DNA of 64,000 nt, taken from contig NC_089222.1 of the NCBI RefSeq assembly GCF_963924675.1, positions 114,095,316 to 114,159,315 on the forward strand. The letters are read 5' to 3'. A program made the translations under genes and the position numbers. Every line of letters begins with the position of its first letter. Position 1 is the first letter of the stretch. This DNA comes from Phocoena phocoena. Lineage: Eukaryota > Chordata > Mammalia > Artiodactyla > Phocoenidae. Below, one piece after another: positions 48,453-58,240 of this stretch. The notes under the pieces are model-generated. The model had not been told where the DNA came from. It searched no databases and was given only the letters and a program-made list of their open reading frames with translations.

Positions 48453-50419
48453 TCAGTGGGTTGTGTAGGCTTCCCGGTGGAGGGGACTAGTGCCTTTGTT
48501 CTGGTGGATGAGGCTGGATCTTGTCTTTCTGGTGGGCAGGTCCACGTCTGGTGGTGTGTTTTGGGGTGTCTGTGGACTTATTATGATTTTAGGCAGCCTC
48601 TCTGCTAATGGGTGGGGTTGTGTTCCTGTCTTGCTAGTTGTTTGGCATAAGATGTCCAGCACTGTAGCTTGCTGGTCGTTGAGTGAAGGTGGGTGCTGGT
48701 GTTGAGATGGAGATCTCTGGGAGATTTTCACCATTTGATATTATGTGGAGCTTGGAGGTCTCTTGTGAACCAGTGTCCTGAAGTTGGCTCTCCCACCTCA
48801 GAGGCACAGCACTGACTCCTGGCTGCAGCACCAAGAGCCTTTCATCCACATGGCTCAGAATAAAAGGAAGAAAAAGTAGAAAGAAAGAATTAGTAGAAGT
48901 AGAAAGAAAGAAAGAAAGAAAGAAAGGAAGGAAGAAAGGAGGGAGGGAAGGAGGAAGGAAGGAAGGAGGGAAGGAAGGAAAGAAAAAAAGAAGATAAAGT
49001 AAAATAAAATAAAGTAAGATAAAATATAATAAATTTGTTAAAATGAAATATAATTATTAAGAAAAAAATTAAAACAAACAAAAAACGGACGGATAGAACC
49101 CTAGGAGAAATGGTGGAAGCAAAGCTATACAGACAAAATCTCACACAGAAGCATAGACATACACACTCACAAAAAGAGGAAAAGGGGAAAAAATCATAAA
49201 TCTTGCTCTCAAAGTCCACCTCCTCAATTTGGGATGATTCGTTGTCTATTCATGTATTCCACAGATGCAGGGTACATCAAGTTGATTGTGGAGCTTTAAT
49301 CCGCTGCTTCTGAGGCTGTTGTGAGGGATTTCCTTTTCTCTTCTTTATCCTCACAGCTCCCAGGGGCTCAGCTTTGCATTTGGCCCCACCTCTGCGTGTA
49401 GGTCGCCGGAGGGCGTCTTTTCTTTGCTCAGACAGGACGGGGTTAAAGGAGCCGCTGATTCAGGAGCTCTGGCTCACTCAGGCCGAGGGGAGGGAGGGGC
49501 ATGGAGGGCGGGGCGGGCCTGCGGCGGCAGAGGCCAGCGTGACGTTGCAGCAGCCTGAGGCGCGCCGTGCATTCTCCCGGGGGAGTTGTCCATGGATCCC
49601 GGGACCCTGGCAGTGGCGGGCTGCACAGGCTCCCCGGAAGGGGGTTGTGGAGAGTGACCTGTGCTCGCACACAGGCTTCTTGGTGGCGGCAGCAGCAGCC
49701 TTAGCGTCTCATGCCCGTCTCTGTGGTCCACGCTTTTAGCCGCGGCTCGCGCCAGTCTCTGGAGCTCCTTCAAGCAGCTCTCTTAATCCCCTCTCCTCGT
49801 GCACCAGGAAACAAAGAGGGAAGAAAAAGTCTCTTGCCTCTTCGGCAGGTGCAGACTTTTCCCTGGACTCCCTCCCAGCTAGCCGTGGCGCACTAACCCC
49901 CTGCAGGCTGTGTTCATGCCGCCAATCCCAGTCTTCTCCCTGCGCTCCGACCGAAGCCTGAGCCTCAGCTCCCAGCCACGCCCGCCCCGGCGGGTGAGCA
50001 GACAAGCCTCTCGGGCTGGTGAGTGCTGGTCGACACCGATCGTCTGTGCGGGAATCTCTCTGCTTTGCCTTACGCACCCCTGTTGCCGTGCTCTCCTCCG
50101 CGGCTCCGAAGGTTTCCCCCTCCGCCACCCGCAGTCTCCGCCCGTGAAGGGGCTTCTAGTGTGTGGAAACCTTTCCTGCTTCACGGCTCCCTCCCACTGG
50201 TGCAGGTCCCGTCCCTATCCTTTTGTCTCTGTTTGTTCTTTTTTCTTTTGCCTACCCAGGTACGTGGGGGAGTTTCTTGCCTTCTGGGAGGTCTGAGGTC
50301 TTCTGCCAGCGTTCAGTAGGTGTTCTGTAGGAGCAGTTCCACGTATAGATGAATTTCTGGTGTATCTGTGGGGAGGAAGGTGATCTCCGTGTCCTACTCT
50401 TCCGCCGTCTTCCCGGAAG
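48453..50419 (-). promoter_or_regulatory. L1 5'UTR with CpG-rich internal promoter region
   Basis: It lies between the L1 5' end and ORF1. The part at about 49350-50300 is strongly GC- and CpG-rich; 48893-49070 is a purine-rich simple repeat on the + strand. An open frame at 48734-48453 ends 8 bases before ORF1 in another frame; I do not recognise a product. Mammalian L1 5'UTRs carry sense and often antisense promoters, and an antisense transcript would run in the ROBO1 direction. Confidence 0.75.
48893..48990 (+). repeat. (GAAA)/(GGAA)n purine-rich simple repeat
   Basis: Tandem AAAG, then GGAA and GGGA units, inside the L1 5'UTR (CTTT/TTCC on the L1 sense strand). Confidence 0.85.
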
Positions 50420-50866
50420 CTATTTTTAGTTTTTTAAGGAACCTCCATACTGTTCTGCATAGTGGCTGTAACAATTTACATTCCCACCAACAGTGCAAGA
50501 GGGTTCCCTTTACTCCACACCCTCTCCAGCATTTATTGTTTGTAGATTTTTTGATGATGCCCATTCTGACCGGTGTGAGATGATATTGCATTGTAGTTCT
50601 GATTTGCATTTCTCTAATGATTAATGACTTTGAGCATCCTTTCATGTGTTTGTTGGCAATCTGTATATCTTCTTTGGAGAAATGTCTATTTAGGTCTTCT
50701 GTGCATTTTTGGATTGGGTTGTTTGTTTTTTTGATATTGAGCTGCATGAGCTGCTTGTAAATTTTGGAGATTAATCGTTTGTCAGTTGCTTCATTTGCAA
50801 ATATTTTCTCCCATTCTGAGGGTTGTCTTTTTGTCTTGTTTATGGTTTCCTTTGCTGTGCAAAAGC
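50420..50866 (-). mobile_element. Twin-primed L1, inverted 5' segment, right part
   Basis: Continuation of the host L1 after the nested element (CTATTTTTAG duplicated, then TTTTTTAAGGAACCTCC). On the - strand it encodes the ORF2 part with [20 protein letters not shown]. At about 50866 the strand flips. Confidence 0.85.
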
Positions 50867-51432
50867 AACCTAAGTGTCCATCAATAGATGAATGGATAAA
50901 GAAGATGTGGCACATATATACAATGGAATATTACTCAGCCATAAAAAGAAATGAAATTGTGCTATTTGTAGTGAGGTGGATGTACCTAGAGTCTGTCATA
51001 CAGAGTGAAGTAAGTCAGAAAGAGAAAAACAAATACCGCATGCTAACACGTATATATGGAATCTAAAAAAAAAAAAAAGGTCATGAGGAACCTAGGGGCA
51101 AGATGGGAATAAAGACACAGACCTACTAGAGAATGGTCTTGAGGACACTGGGAGGGGGAAGGGTAAGCTGAGACAAAGTGAGAGAGTGGAATGGACATAT
51201 ATACAATACCAAATGTAAAACAGTTACCTAGTGGGAAGCAGTCGCATAGCACAGGGAGATCAGCTGGGTGCTTTGTGACCAGCTAGAAGGGTGGGATAGG
51301 GAGGGTGGGAGGGAGGGAGACGCAAGAGGGAAGAGATATGGGGATATATGTATATGTATAACTGATTCACTTTGTTATAAAGCAGGAACTAGAACACCAT
51401 TGTAAAGCAATTATACTCCAATAAAAATGTTA
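50867..51432 (+). mobile_element. Twin-primed L1, 3' segment (ORF2 end and 3'UTR)
   Basis: Starts with [20 protein letters not shown] on the + strand, the residues directly following the end of the inverted segment. It runs through RIYGI-stop (51066) and the L1 3'UTR to AATAAAAATG. Confidence 0.88.
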
Positions 51433-51434
51433 AG

Positions 51435-51640
51435 AGGGGCTTCCCTGGTGGCGCAGTGGTTTAGAGTCCGCCTGCCGATGCAGGGGACACGGGTTCGTGC
51501 CCCGGTCCGGGAAGATCCCACATGCCGCGGAGCAGCTGGGCCCGTGAGCCATGGCCGTTGAGCCTGCGCATCCGGAGCCTGTGCTCCGCAATGGGAGAGG
51601 CCACAACAGCGAGAATCACGCGTAATGCAAAAAACAAAAG
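51435..51640 (+). mobile_element. CHR-type SINE at the 3' edge of the twin-primed L1
   Basis: Complete copy beginning only a few bases after the L1 3' end (AATAAAAATG at 51420-51429). The tail is impure (CAAAAAACAAAAGAAAAC). I see no clean duplication of its own, so it may have used the L1 tail as target. Confidence 0.9.
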
Positions 51641-52384
51641 AAAACAAATTAGAAGCATTAATACTGTATACAAGGACCTGATTTTTGGATGAGTCATTGA
51701 CTTATATTTGGGAAATCGTGTCGTTTTTAGGTGGGTAATATTTCAGCCTGTGGAGTAATTCATTCATTTAATAAATAATGACATCACATTCTGTGTGTCT
51801 GGCTGGCTGTGCTCTCATCTTGGCACTATCACTAGCTGTTTTTGAAAGTACCCAGGATTTGTTTTCATCAGGTATGGCAAGACATGCAGACACAGAAATG
51901 ACTGTCATGAAGTCGTTACTTACAGATTCCAAGAAGCAGGATGCAGAGGGTGCCATGCTTCCCTACCTGGGGAGGGTTGGTTGAAGCAGAATGAAGGAGG
52001 CAAGAGCTTGGGCAAAAGGCTTTCCTGTGGTTTTCACAGGAAAGAAGGAGTAAGGCAGGGTATGAAAGCTGACCAGATTTAGAATTGAATAGTTTCAGTA
52101 ACTTCAGCAGGTTGTCAGCTACAGGGAAGGTCCCTAATTAGGTACATGGCCCTGGGGTGATTAGGGAAGAGGAATATTGCCTTCTGGAGTATAAGAGCCA
52201 GATGGAAGAGGTGATTCTGCATGTGGGATCTGGATTGGTTGGTTTGTATTTGAAGAGAATGTTCTGCACATGTTTGCCATCTCTAGAAATTGACTAGGAG
52301 GGGTTGTCTCTCCCAGTCAGCAAGGCCCCAGATGCCAGAGCATGAAGAATACAAAAAATAAGAAAACAGAGTTAATATATTAGC
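51641..52384. other. Unique intronic DNA
   Basis: No gene or repeat recognised after the SINE that closes the L1 complex. Confidence 0.5.
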
Positions 52385-52550
52385 GAACTATGTGAACGTG
52401 GTTCTATTGCTTAAGCTTTCTAAGCCTTAGTGTCCTCATCTGATAGCAATAATACCTACCTTGAAGAGTTTTGAGATTAAATGGGGAAAGGCATTATTTT
52501 CCTCATAAGGAATATTTAATAAGTAGTAGAAGTTCAAAGTCCAGAAAGGT
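52385..52550 (+). mobile_element. MIR SINE fragment
   Basis: TTAAGCTTTCTAAGCCTTAG, TCATCTGATAGCAATAATACC and GAGATTAAATGGGG fit MIR. Confidence 0.6.
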
Positions 52551-52598
52551 GATGTAGAAATGAACTGGGAGTTGCAACCAATACTAAGTTTCTGAGAC

Positions 52599-52639
52599 TG
52601 TGTGTGTGTGTGTGTGCGTGTGTGCGTGTGTGTGTGTGT
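52599..52639 (+). repeat. (TG)n microsatellite
   Basis: TG repeat with two CG interruptions. Confidence 0.93.
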
Positions 52640-52959
52640 TTAATAAGATGAGATAAAATTGTGTGTCTATTGATGAGACAAGTTGTAAATTACGGTACTT
52701 AGGTTATTCAATAAAGACATCATCTCAGTCTCACCATAGATCAAACTTATGTATAGAACTGTTACCTCCCAACCTTAACACACATAAGTCTTATAAATAT
52801 TTCTTTGTATCTCTTCATATGGTATGTTTTCTGGGAAAGCAGCAGAATATTAGAGTCGTGCTATTTAATGCTAATTAAGTACTGATTAATAGTACTAACA
52901 TCAGGAGGAGGGTAGGGAGAGTTGTAGGGAGGTTTCCTGGCCAAAGGAGCCATCTGTCT

Positions 52960-53565
52960 ATTTTGTCATGTTGCTGTTGCTTGCTGTGTAGCACATCCCC
53001 CTTTATATATTGTTGTATTTCATCCCGGCCCAGTATTCCCAGTATGCTTGTCACTGCTCCTTGCTTGACATGTGCTCACACTCACTTTCTCAGGAAGCTT
53101 TCCTTACTCACAGACCCTCTTTTATTTTTTCTTTTTTTTTTGCGGTACGTGGGCCTCTCACCGTTGCGGTCTCTCCCGTTGCGGAGCACAGGCTCTGGAC
53201 GCGCAGGCTCAGCGGCCGTGGCTCACGGGCCTAGCCGCTCTGCAGCATGTGGGATCTTCCCGGACCGGGGCACGAACCCGCGTCCCCTGCATCGGCAGGT
53301 GGACTCTCAACCACTGCGCCACCAGGGAAGCTCCTCACAGACCCTCTTAAAGGCACTCTTGTTCAAAGCATTGTGTCAGCTTCAGTATTAATTAGTTTCC
53401 ATGATTATTTAAATTCTGCTTTTTACAGTAGTCTCACATCTCTGTGAGGGATGACCCATGACTGTATTACAGAATTAAGGGCCCCCCAATAGTTGCTACA
53501 CACTTAGCACATAGCAGGTGGTCAGAAGATATTTCTCTAATGGACAAAGACTGAACTGACCATTT
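52960..53565 (+). mobile_element. L2-like ancient LINE split by a CHR SINE
   Basis: TTTCTCAGGAAGCTTTCC on the left and CTTAGCACATAGCAGG with ATTTCTCTAATGGAC on the right look like one L2 3' region interrupted at 53122-53333. Confidence 0.45.
53122..53333 (-). mobile_element. CHR-type SINE, reverse, inside an L2 fragment
   Basis: Exact 15-bp duplication CTCACAGACCCTCTT at 53107-53121 and 53334-53348. The flanks look like one L2 fragment split by the insertion. Confidence 0.93.
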
Positions 53566-53949
53566 TAGCATTCTAAAAAAATAAAGTGTATCTAATGAAA
53601 AAATAATAAATCTTCCCACAAATGAAAGATAAATAAGGCTATGTTATCAGATATTTTAACTATCCTTTATGTTAATAATTTTTTCCCCGTAAATGTAATA
53701 GTAAAGAACTCATAGTGTTGGGGTTTGCCTTGAATAGTGCTAAGAAGAGAGATTTAAATGCTTGTTTCTTTTAGGAATCTACAGTGATGAGCTCTATATT
53801 TGAGGTTGTAGAGAAACATCTAGAGGATTCAAGAACCTCAAGTTATTAAAAAAGGGAAGTTTTAAAATAGTTTTATGTTACTGAAACTCATTCATAAATA
53901 GATGGGCATAGAAGACACAGTGCAATTTTCTCTTATTCTTTAGGATATT

Positions 53950-54740
53950 TGCCATTCAAAATAATTTTTACTGTGCACCTGCTATAAGTGAGAGACTTCT
54001 AGGCACTGGTAATCTGAAGATGGATTTAGTTATGGGTTCTGCACACAGAGTTCACATTGTCTGATAATTGAGGAAGATACATGAAAAATTAAAATATGAG
54101 GAAAGAAATACACGTATGGTAATAGAAGTGCAAGAAAGGAATACTTCCTCCTAGGTCAGGAAGTATTTCAAGAATAATTGAAGTAAATATTGAAGAATAT
54201 CTTTCCTTCTGCTTGTTTGCCCCTCAGACTAAGCAGCAGAAACACATATATGTAGGCAAAGAAAAGATAAATTGTGTTGCATGCTGGAGAAACCAGAAAT
54301 AGTTTGGTATTAATTACAGGTCAGGTGCCTGTAAGGATAAACTTGTGGTCAAAATATGAAGCTTCTTTTATTTTATGCTAAGTAGAGTGAATGTCATTAA
54401 GTGGCAAAGGAAAGGTTTTTAGGTAGGGAAGGACCTGTTCTCTTGGGTGAGATAGAGAGATCTCCCAACCAGTGGTAAGGACAGTGGATTGAATGGGCAG
54501 GATACTGCAGGCCATGAGAAGACTTAGAAGGCTATTAAAATAATAAAGGGGAGAGATGATGCATAAATACAGCATTGATGGAAATGAAGCAAAGGGGAAA
54601 GATATAGTAGAAGGAATAGATAGAATTGATAGAATATATGCAAGATAGAGGGATTTCAGGTGACCCTTAGATGACTCCCTGGACAGCAAGGATTTTTCAG
54701 TAATAAGGGAGGAATAGTTTGTATAGAGGAAACACTGTAA
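53950..54740 (-). mobile_element. Possible L2-like ancient LINE, reverse
   Basis: GTGCACCTGCTATAAGTG, CTAGGCACTGGTAATC, GAAGGCTATTAAAATAATAAAGG and TTAGATGACTCCC appear in the order of a long reversed L2-like element. Diverged. Confidence 0.45.
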
Positions 54741-54853
54741 CTTGTACCTTGGTAGGTTGAGTGTATGATGCCAGTGAGCTGTCCACGTGAGCATTTTACA
54801 ATGACTGAAATGCTAAAAAAAATTACATCCGGATTTTAAGGGATTCTTTAATT

Positions 54854-54954
54854 AATTAATTAATTTTGCATCTTTATTGGAGTATAATTGCTTTACAATG
54901 GTGTGTTAGTTTCTGCTTTATAACAAAGTGAATCAGTTATACATATACATATGT
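54854..54954 (-). mobile_element. Very short L1 3'-end insertion, reverse
   Basis: About 100 bases of L1 3'UTR (TTTATTGGAGTATAATTGC to ACATATACATATG) flanked by GGGATTCTTTAATT at 54840-54853 and 54955-54968, an exact 14-bp duplication. Confidence 0.88.
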
Positions 54955-55464
54955 GGGATTCTTTAATTTAGAGATACAGCTTTGGGAGAAACCTTAGTAT
55001 ATGTGGTAAGAGAAGTTTCTCCTGAGAGGTTAGAGGGTGAAGAGAGAGAGAGAAGGATCTAAAATAAATGAGCTCTTCCTGCCTGTTTTATTATTATTAT
55101 TACTATATAGATTACAGTAATGGGAACCTGTACATAAGATTAGAGGTATGTATTATTAAAGGGAAAATTAAAGGAAATGGTCATTTTTGAATCTCAATTT
55201 TGAACAAGTTTATCCTTTGATAAGTACATTGCAATTTCAATATGCACTACTGATTTAGGAAAAACGTGGAGTCTGGAGTAAATTCAAGTTACAATTTGAA
55301 GCCACAAATATTTGCCGAGTGATCATTATGTAACATTATCTGGGATAAACACTGGGAATATAACAGTGATTCAGACAAAGCCCTAGTCTGGAGGACCCCA
55401 GGTTGCATGAATGCTGATGTATGATCTTAGATAAGTTTTGTTCTTTGGAATTACAAGTTTTTCT

Positions 55465-55600
55465 TTCCTTTTTTTTTTTTTTTTTTTTTTTTGCCTGCTC
55501 CTCGCGGCTTGTGGGATCTCAGTTCTCTGACCAGGGATTGAACTCCAGGCTACGGCAGTGAAAGCCCGGATTCCTAACCACTAGACCACCGGGGAACTCC
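55465..55600 (-). mobile_element. Older, shorter tRNA-derived SINE, reverse
   Basis: Same family as the copy at 7515-7657: long T tract on the left, tRNA-like head on the right. Exact 19-bp duplication TGGAATTACAAGTTTTTCT at 55446-55464 and 55601-55619. Confidence 0.88.
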
Positions 55601-55899
55601 TGGAATTACAAGTTTTTCTAATTTTGAAGTTACAGTGTTAATTCATGATCATGCTATATAGATTCAGAAAGACTTTCTGGAAACAAGTGTGTCAGAAACA
55701 GATTATGAAGACCGATGTTTAAGGGCAGGCCCATAATGTGGTAATTGAATGAAGAAATTATAGGCTCACAGAATCTCTTAGTGGGAAGGAAACAGAGAGG
55801 TCTGGCCCAATGGATACTAAGACAGAAATTTCATTTATGTTCACATAGTAGGGCCTTAATATGTTTCTCCTCTCATTTGCAGAAAGCTATCTACTTACC

Positions 55900-56260
55900 C
55901 CAGCAATGCGAAACTGCTTACCCTTTCTGACTTCTCAAGTCTTATCTTTGAAAATGCTGTTTCTTCCTCCTACCCCTCTGCCTAATTAGTATTTAGCACC
56001 TCCGAGGTAGGCCAGGCAGTCAAGTCTAGAAGGACATTTTGAACTCCCATCCCTTCCACCCCATCTTCCAATTTTTCAAATCTGGGTGAATTGGCCCTTC
56101 TCTATGCTACTATAGCAGTCTTTGTATGCCTTTACAGTAAGAATGTGTGAATTACATTGTGTTGTATTATTTGTTTCCAGTGTTAGATTTTGAATAATTT
56201 GAGGGCAAAGAGAATTTTTTTCTTGATCTATGTATGCCTAGAACTCAACCGTATTTTTTG
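55900..56260 (+). mobile_element. L2-like ancient LINE 3' region
   Basis: TTAGATTTTGAATAATTTGAGGGCAAAGAG and TATGCCTAGAACTCA resemble the L2 3' end (gene-free mid-age fragment). Confidence 0.45.
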
Positions 56261-56359
56261 GTTCAACCTGAATGCTTCACTTATTCAGCCAACATTAGAC
56301 ACATGGCCAGTGTGAAGCATAAAATGACAAATCACTGCTACTCTATTCATTTATTCTTT

Positions 56360-56558
56360 TTTTTTGCGATACGCGGGCTTCTCACTGTTGTGACCTCTCC
56401 CACTGCGGAGCACCGGCTCCGGACGCGCAGGCTCAGCGGCCATGGCTCACGGGCCCAGCCGCTCTGAGGCATGTGGGATCTTCGCGGACCGGGGCACGAA
56501 CCCGTGTCCCCTGCATCGGCAGACGGACTCTCAACCACTGCGCCACCAGGGAAGCCCG
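56360..56558 (-). mobile_element. CHR-type SINE, reverse, inside an L2 3' end
   Basis: Exact 15-bp duplication ATTCATTTATTCTTT at 56345-56359 and 56559-56573. The target resembles the ATTCATTTATT 3' end of an L2 element that continues to the right. Confidence 0.93.
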
Positions 56559-56573
56559 ATTCATTTATTCTTT

Positions 56574-56705
56574 ATTGAAGGCTTACAAGGGACCAGGCAC
56601 TGTACTAGGTGTAAACCAAAATCAAAACAACAGCAAAAGGGTTTTTTTATGGTCCCTTATAGAACTTACATGCCTGCAGTCAGTTAAACAATATTTAAAA
56701 AAAAA
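56574..56705 (-). mobile_element. L2 3'-end fragment, reverse
   Basis: GGGACCAGGCACTGTACTAGG and TTATAGAACTTACATGCC fit reversed L2. Its ATTCATTTATT terminus was the target of the neighbouring SINE. Confidence 0.55.
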
Positions 56706-56829
56706 AAATTCACAATGGTATTGAAGATCTAATTTAAAATTATTCCCTACCTCCCCAGACCAAAACTGTAGGGTAGCTCTTACTTCTTTTGGCAAAATTG
56801 GAGTTAGGGAAACTTAAGGGTTTCTTAAA

Positions 56830-57027
56830 CTTAGCAGTAATAACATTTTGAGCCAGATGTTGCTTTCTTTTGGAGACAGTCCTATACCTTGAGGATGTTT
56901 AGCAGCTGCTTGGCCTGTATCACTAGGTGTCAATAGCATCCCCCTAGTTGCAAGAGGCAGAAATGTCTCTAGACACTGCCAAACCTCGGAGGGGAAAAAA
57001 ATTACCTCAAGTCAAGAACCACTGCCT
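56830..57027 (-). mobile_element. MER20-like DNA transposon remnant
   Basis: AACATTTTGAGCCAGATG, GATGTTTAGCAGCTGC and AAGTCAAGAACCACTGCC follow the same order as the copy near 16 kb, with more divergence. Confidence 0.7.
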
Positions 57028-57291
57028 TATGTTGACATGAGGAGACTCCTCAAAAAGTCCATCTGGCAGAACCACACTGAGGTAGATTAATATTTACTTG
57101 CATATTAACCATTTCAATAGAAATCATACACATATAAACATACATATGCTTGTTGTGTGTGTGTGTATGCATGTGTACACACACAAAGAGTATTTTTTCT
57201 CTCTTGCAGAAAACTATTGTAAATATTTAGTGAACAAGCAATAATCAGTCAACCTGCCAATGTGCTTTTATGAAGTAATGAAGCTTGAAGG

Positions 57292-57292
<1 letters not shown>

Positions 57293-57335
<43 letters not shown>
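57293..57335 (+). repeat. (TG)n microsatellite
   Basis: About 21 uninterrupted TG units, the longest pure TG run in the window. Confidence 0.95.
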
Positions 57336-57337
<2 letters not shown>

Positions 57338-57489
57338 CTGTCTTATTGGCTCAGTTTAGCATATTCTGTATTGAGTTTTATTGAAAGTGGGTTTTATTAA
57401 TATATCAGGAAGGCCATTGCTTACAGACTAAATCTACCGGTGTGACTTATTCAAATCCTTGTTCATGAGGAGATACACTATAAGAAAAA

Positions 57490-58240
57490 TTAAATAGAGT
57501 GATGTGATAAGTGACTTGTGGGGAGGATTTATATTAGATAGAGTAGTCAGGGAAAGGTTTGAAGAGGAGACTTTTAAGCTGAGGTCTAAGGGATAAGAAT
57601 GAATGAAAAAAAACTTGGGGAAAAGTATTGTGCTAAGGATCTGAGGTAAGAAAAGCTTGGTAAATTAGAGGAAAAGAAGGGGCATTTTGTCCAAGCATGC
57701 TAATAAAGGGGGAGAGTGTTATAAAGTGTCATCACCCAACAGTGTCCTATGCCAGTCGGCAGGGCTATTTGTCTTATTTCACATTGTTTAAAATTTTACG
57801 CAACATTGAAAAATTGCAGTTGCACATGAAAATCAAAATTTATAGCTTCTCTTGAAAAATTAGATGGTCTGATCACTTTACAGTCGTCCTCACACGTGGA
57901 AGCTGTCACTTGGAGCTGGATTGAGGCAGTCTCCCTGCACCCTGGTTTGCTGGTACCCTCTACTCACATTGTATATGCTCAGGGCCTAGGGTCTGTGTTG
58001 CCCTATTAATTAACTACATGGCCCTGTAGGGATGCACTTTTCATTCTCTGACTACTATGACCTGCTTTAAAAACCAAAAAGATTACTCAGCAAGTTCTGG
58101 AATGATAGAGTATAGAGGCAAGAGTGGAAACGGGGAGGAGGTTTAAGAGGATGCTGCAGACGGGGATTGATGGGAGCTCAGCCTGAGGTGGTGGGACCAG
58201 GGAGATGGAGAGAAGTGGTCTAGGTCTCTTTGTTGCACAG
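57490..58240 (-). mobile_element. Possible L2-like fragments, reverse
   Basis: GTCAGGGAAAGGTTTGAAGAGGAG (57546 on) and GGGAGATGGAGAGAAGTGGTC (58199 on) are phrases of the same reversed element family, separated by unrecognised sequence. Confidence 0.35.

Larger units (their letters stand above)
43190..50419 (-). mobile_element. Essentially full-length LINE-1, reverse, about 7.23 kb
   Basis: Order on the - strand: 5' end CTTCCGGGAAGACGGCGG (50419 leftward), a long 5'UTR with a CpG-rich part, ORF1 remains (48445-47467), ORF2 remains (47408-43611), a 3'UTR and an A-rich tail at about 43190-43213. Target-site duplication CTATTTTTAG at 43180-43189 and 50420-50429. The target is itself another L1, whose ORF2 sequence resumes across the insertion. 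Both ORFs carry frameshifts or stops, so it cannot move by itself. Confidence 0.93.

Noticed and set aside
48893..49000. CRISPR-like or satellite array
   Set aside because: Units are 4-base purine repeats without spacers; it is a simple repeat in an L1 5'UTR.
50764..51066. 100-codon + strand frame with L1 ORF2-like C-terminus
   Set aside because: The frame crosses the twin-priming inversion junction; its first half is antisense of ORF2. It is an accident of the rearrangement.
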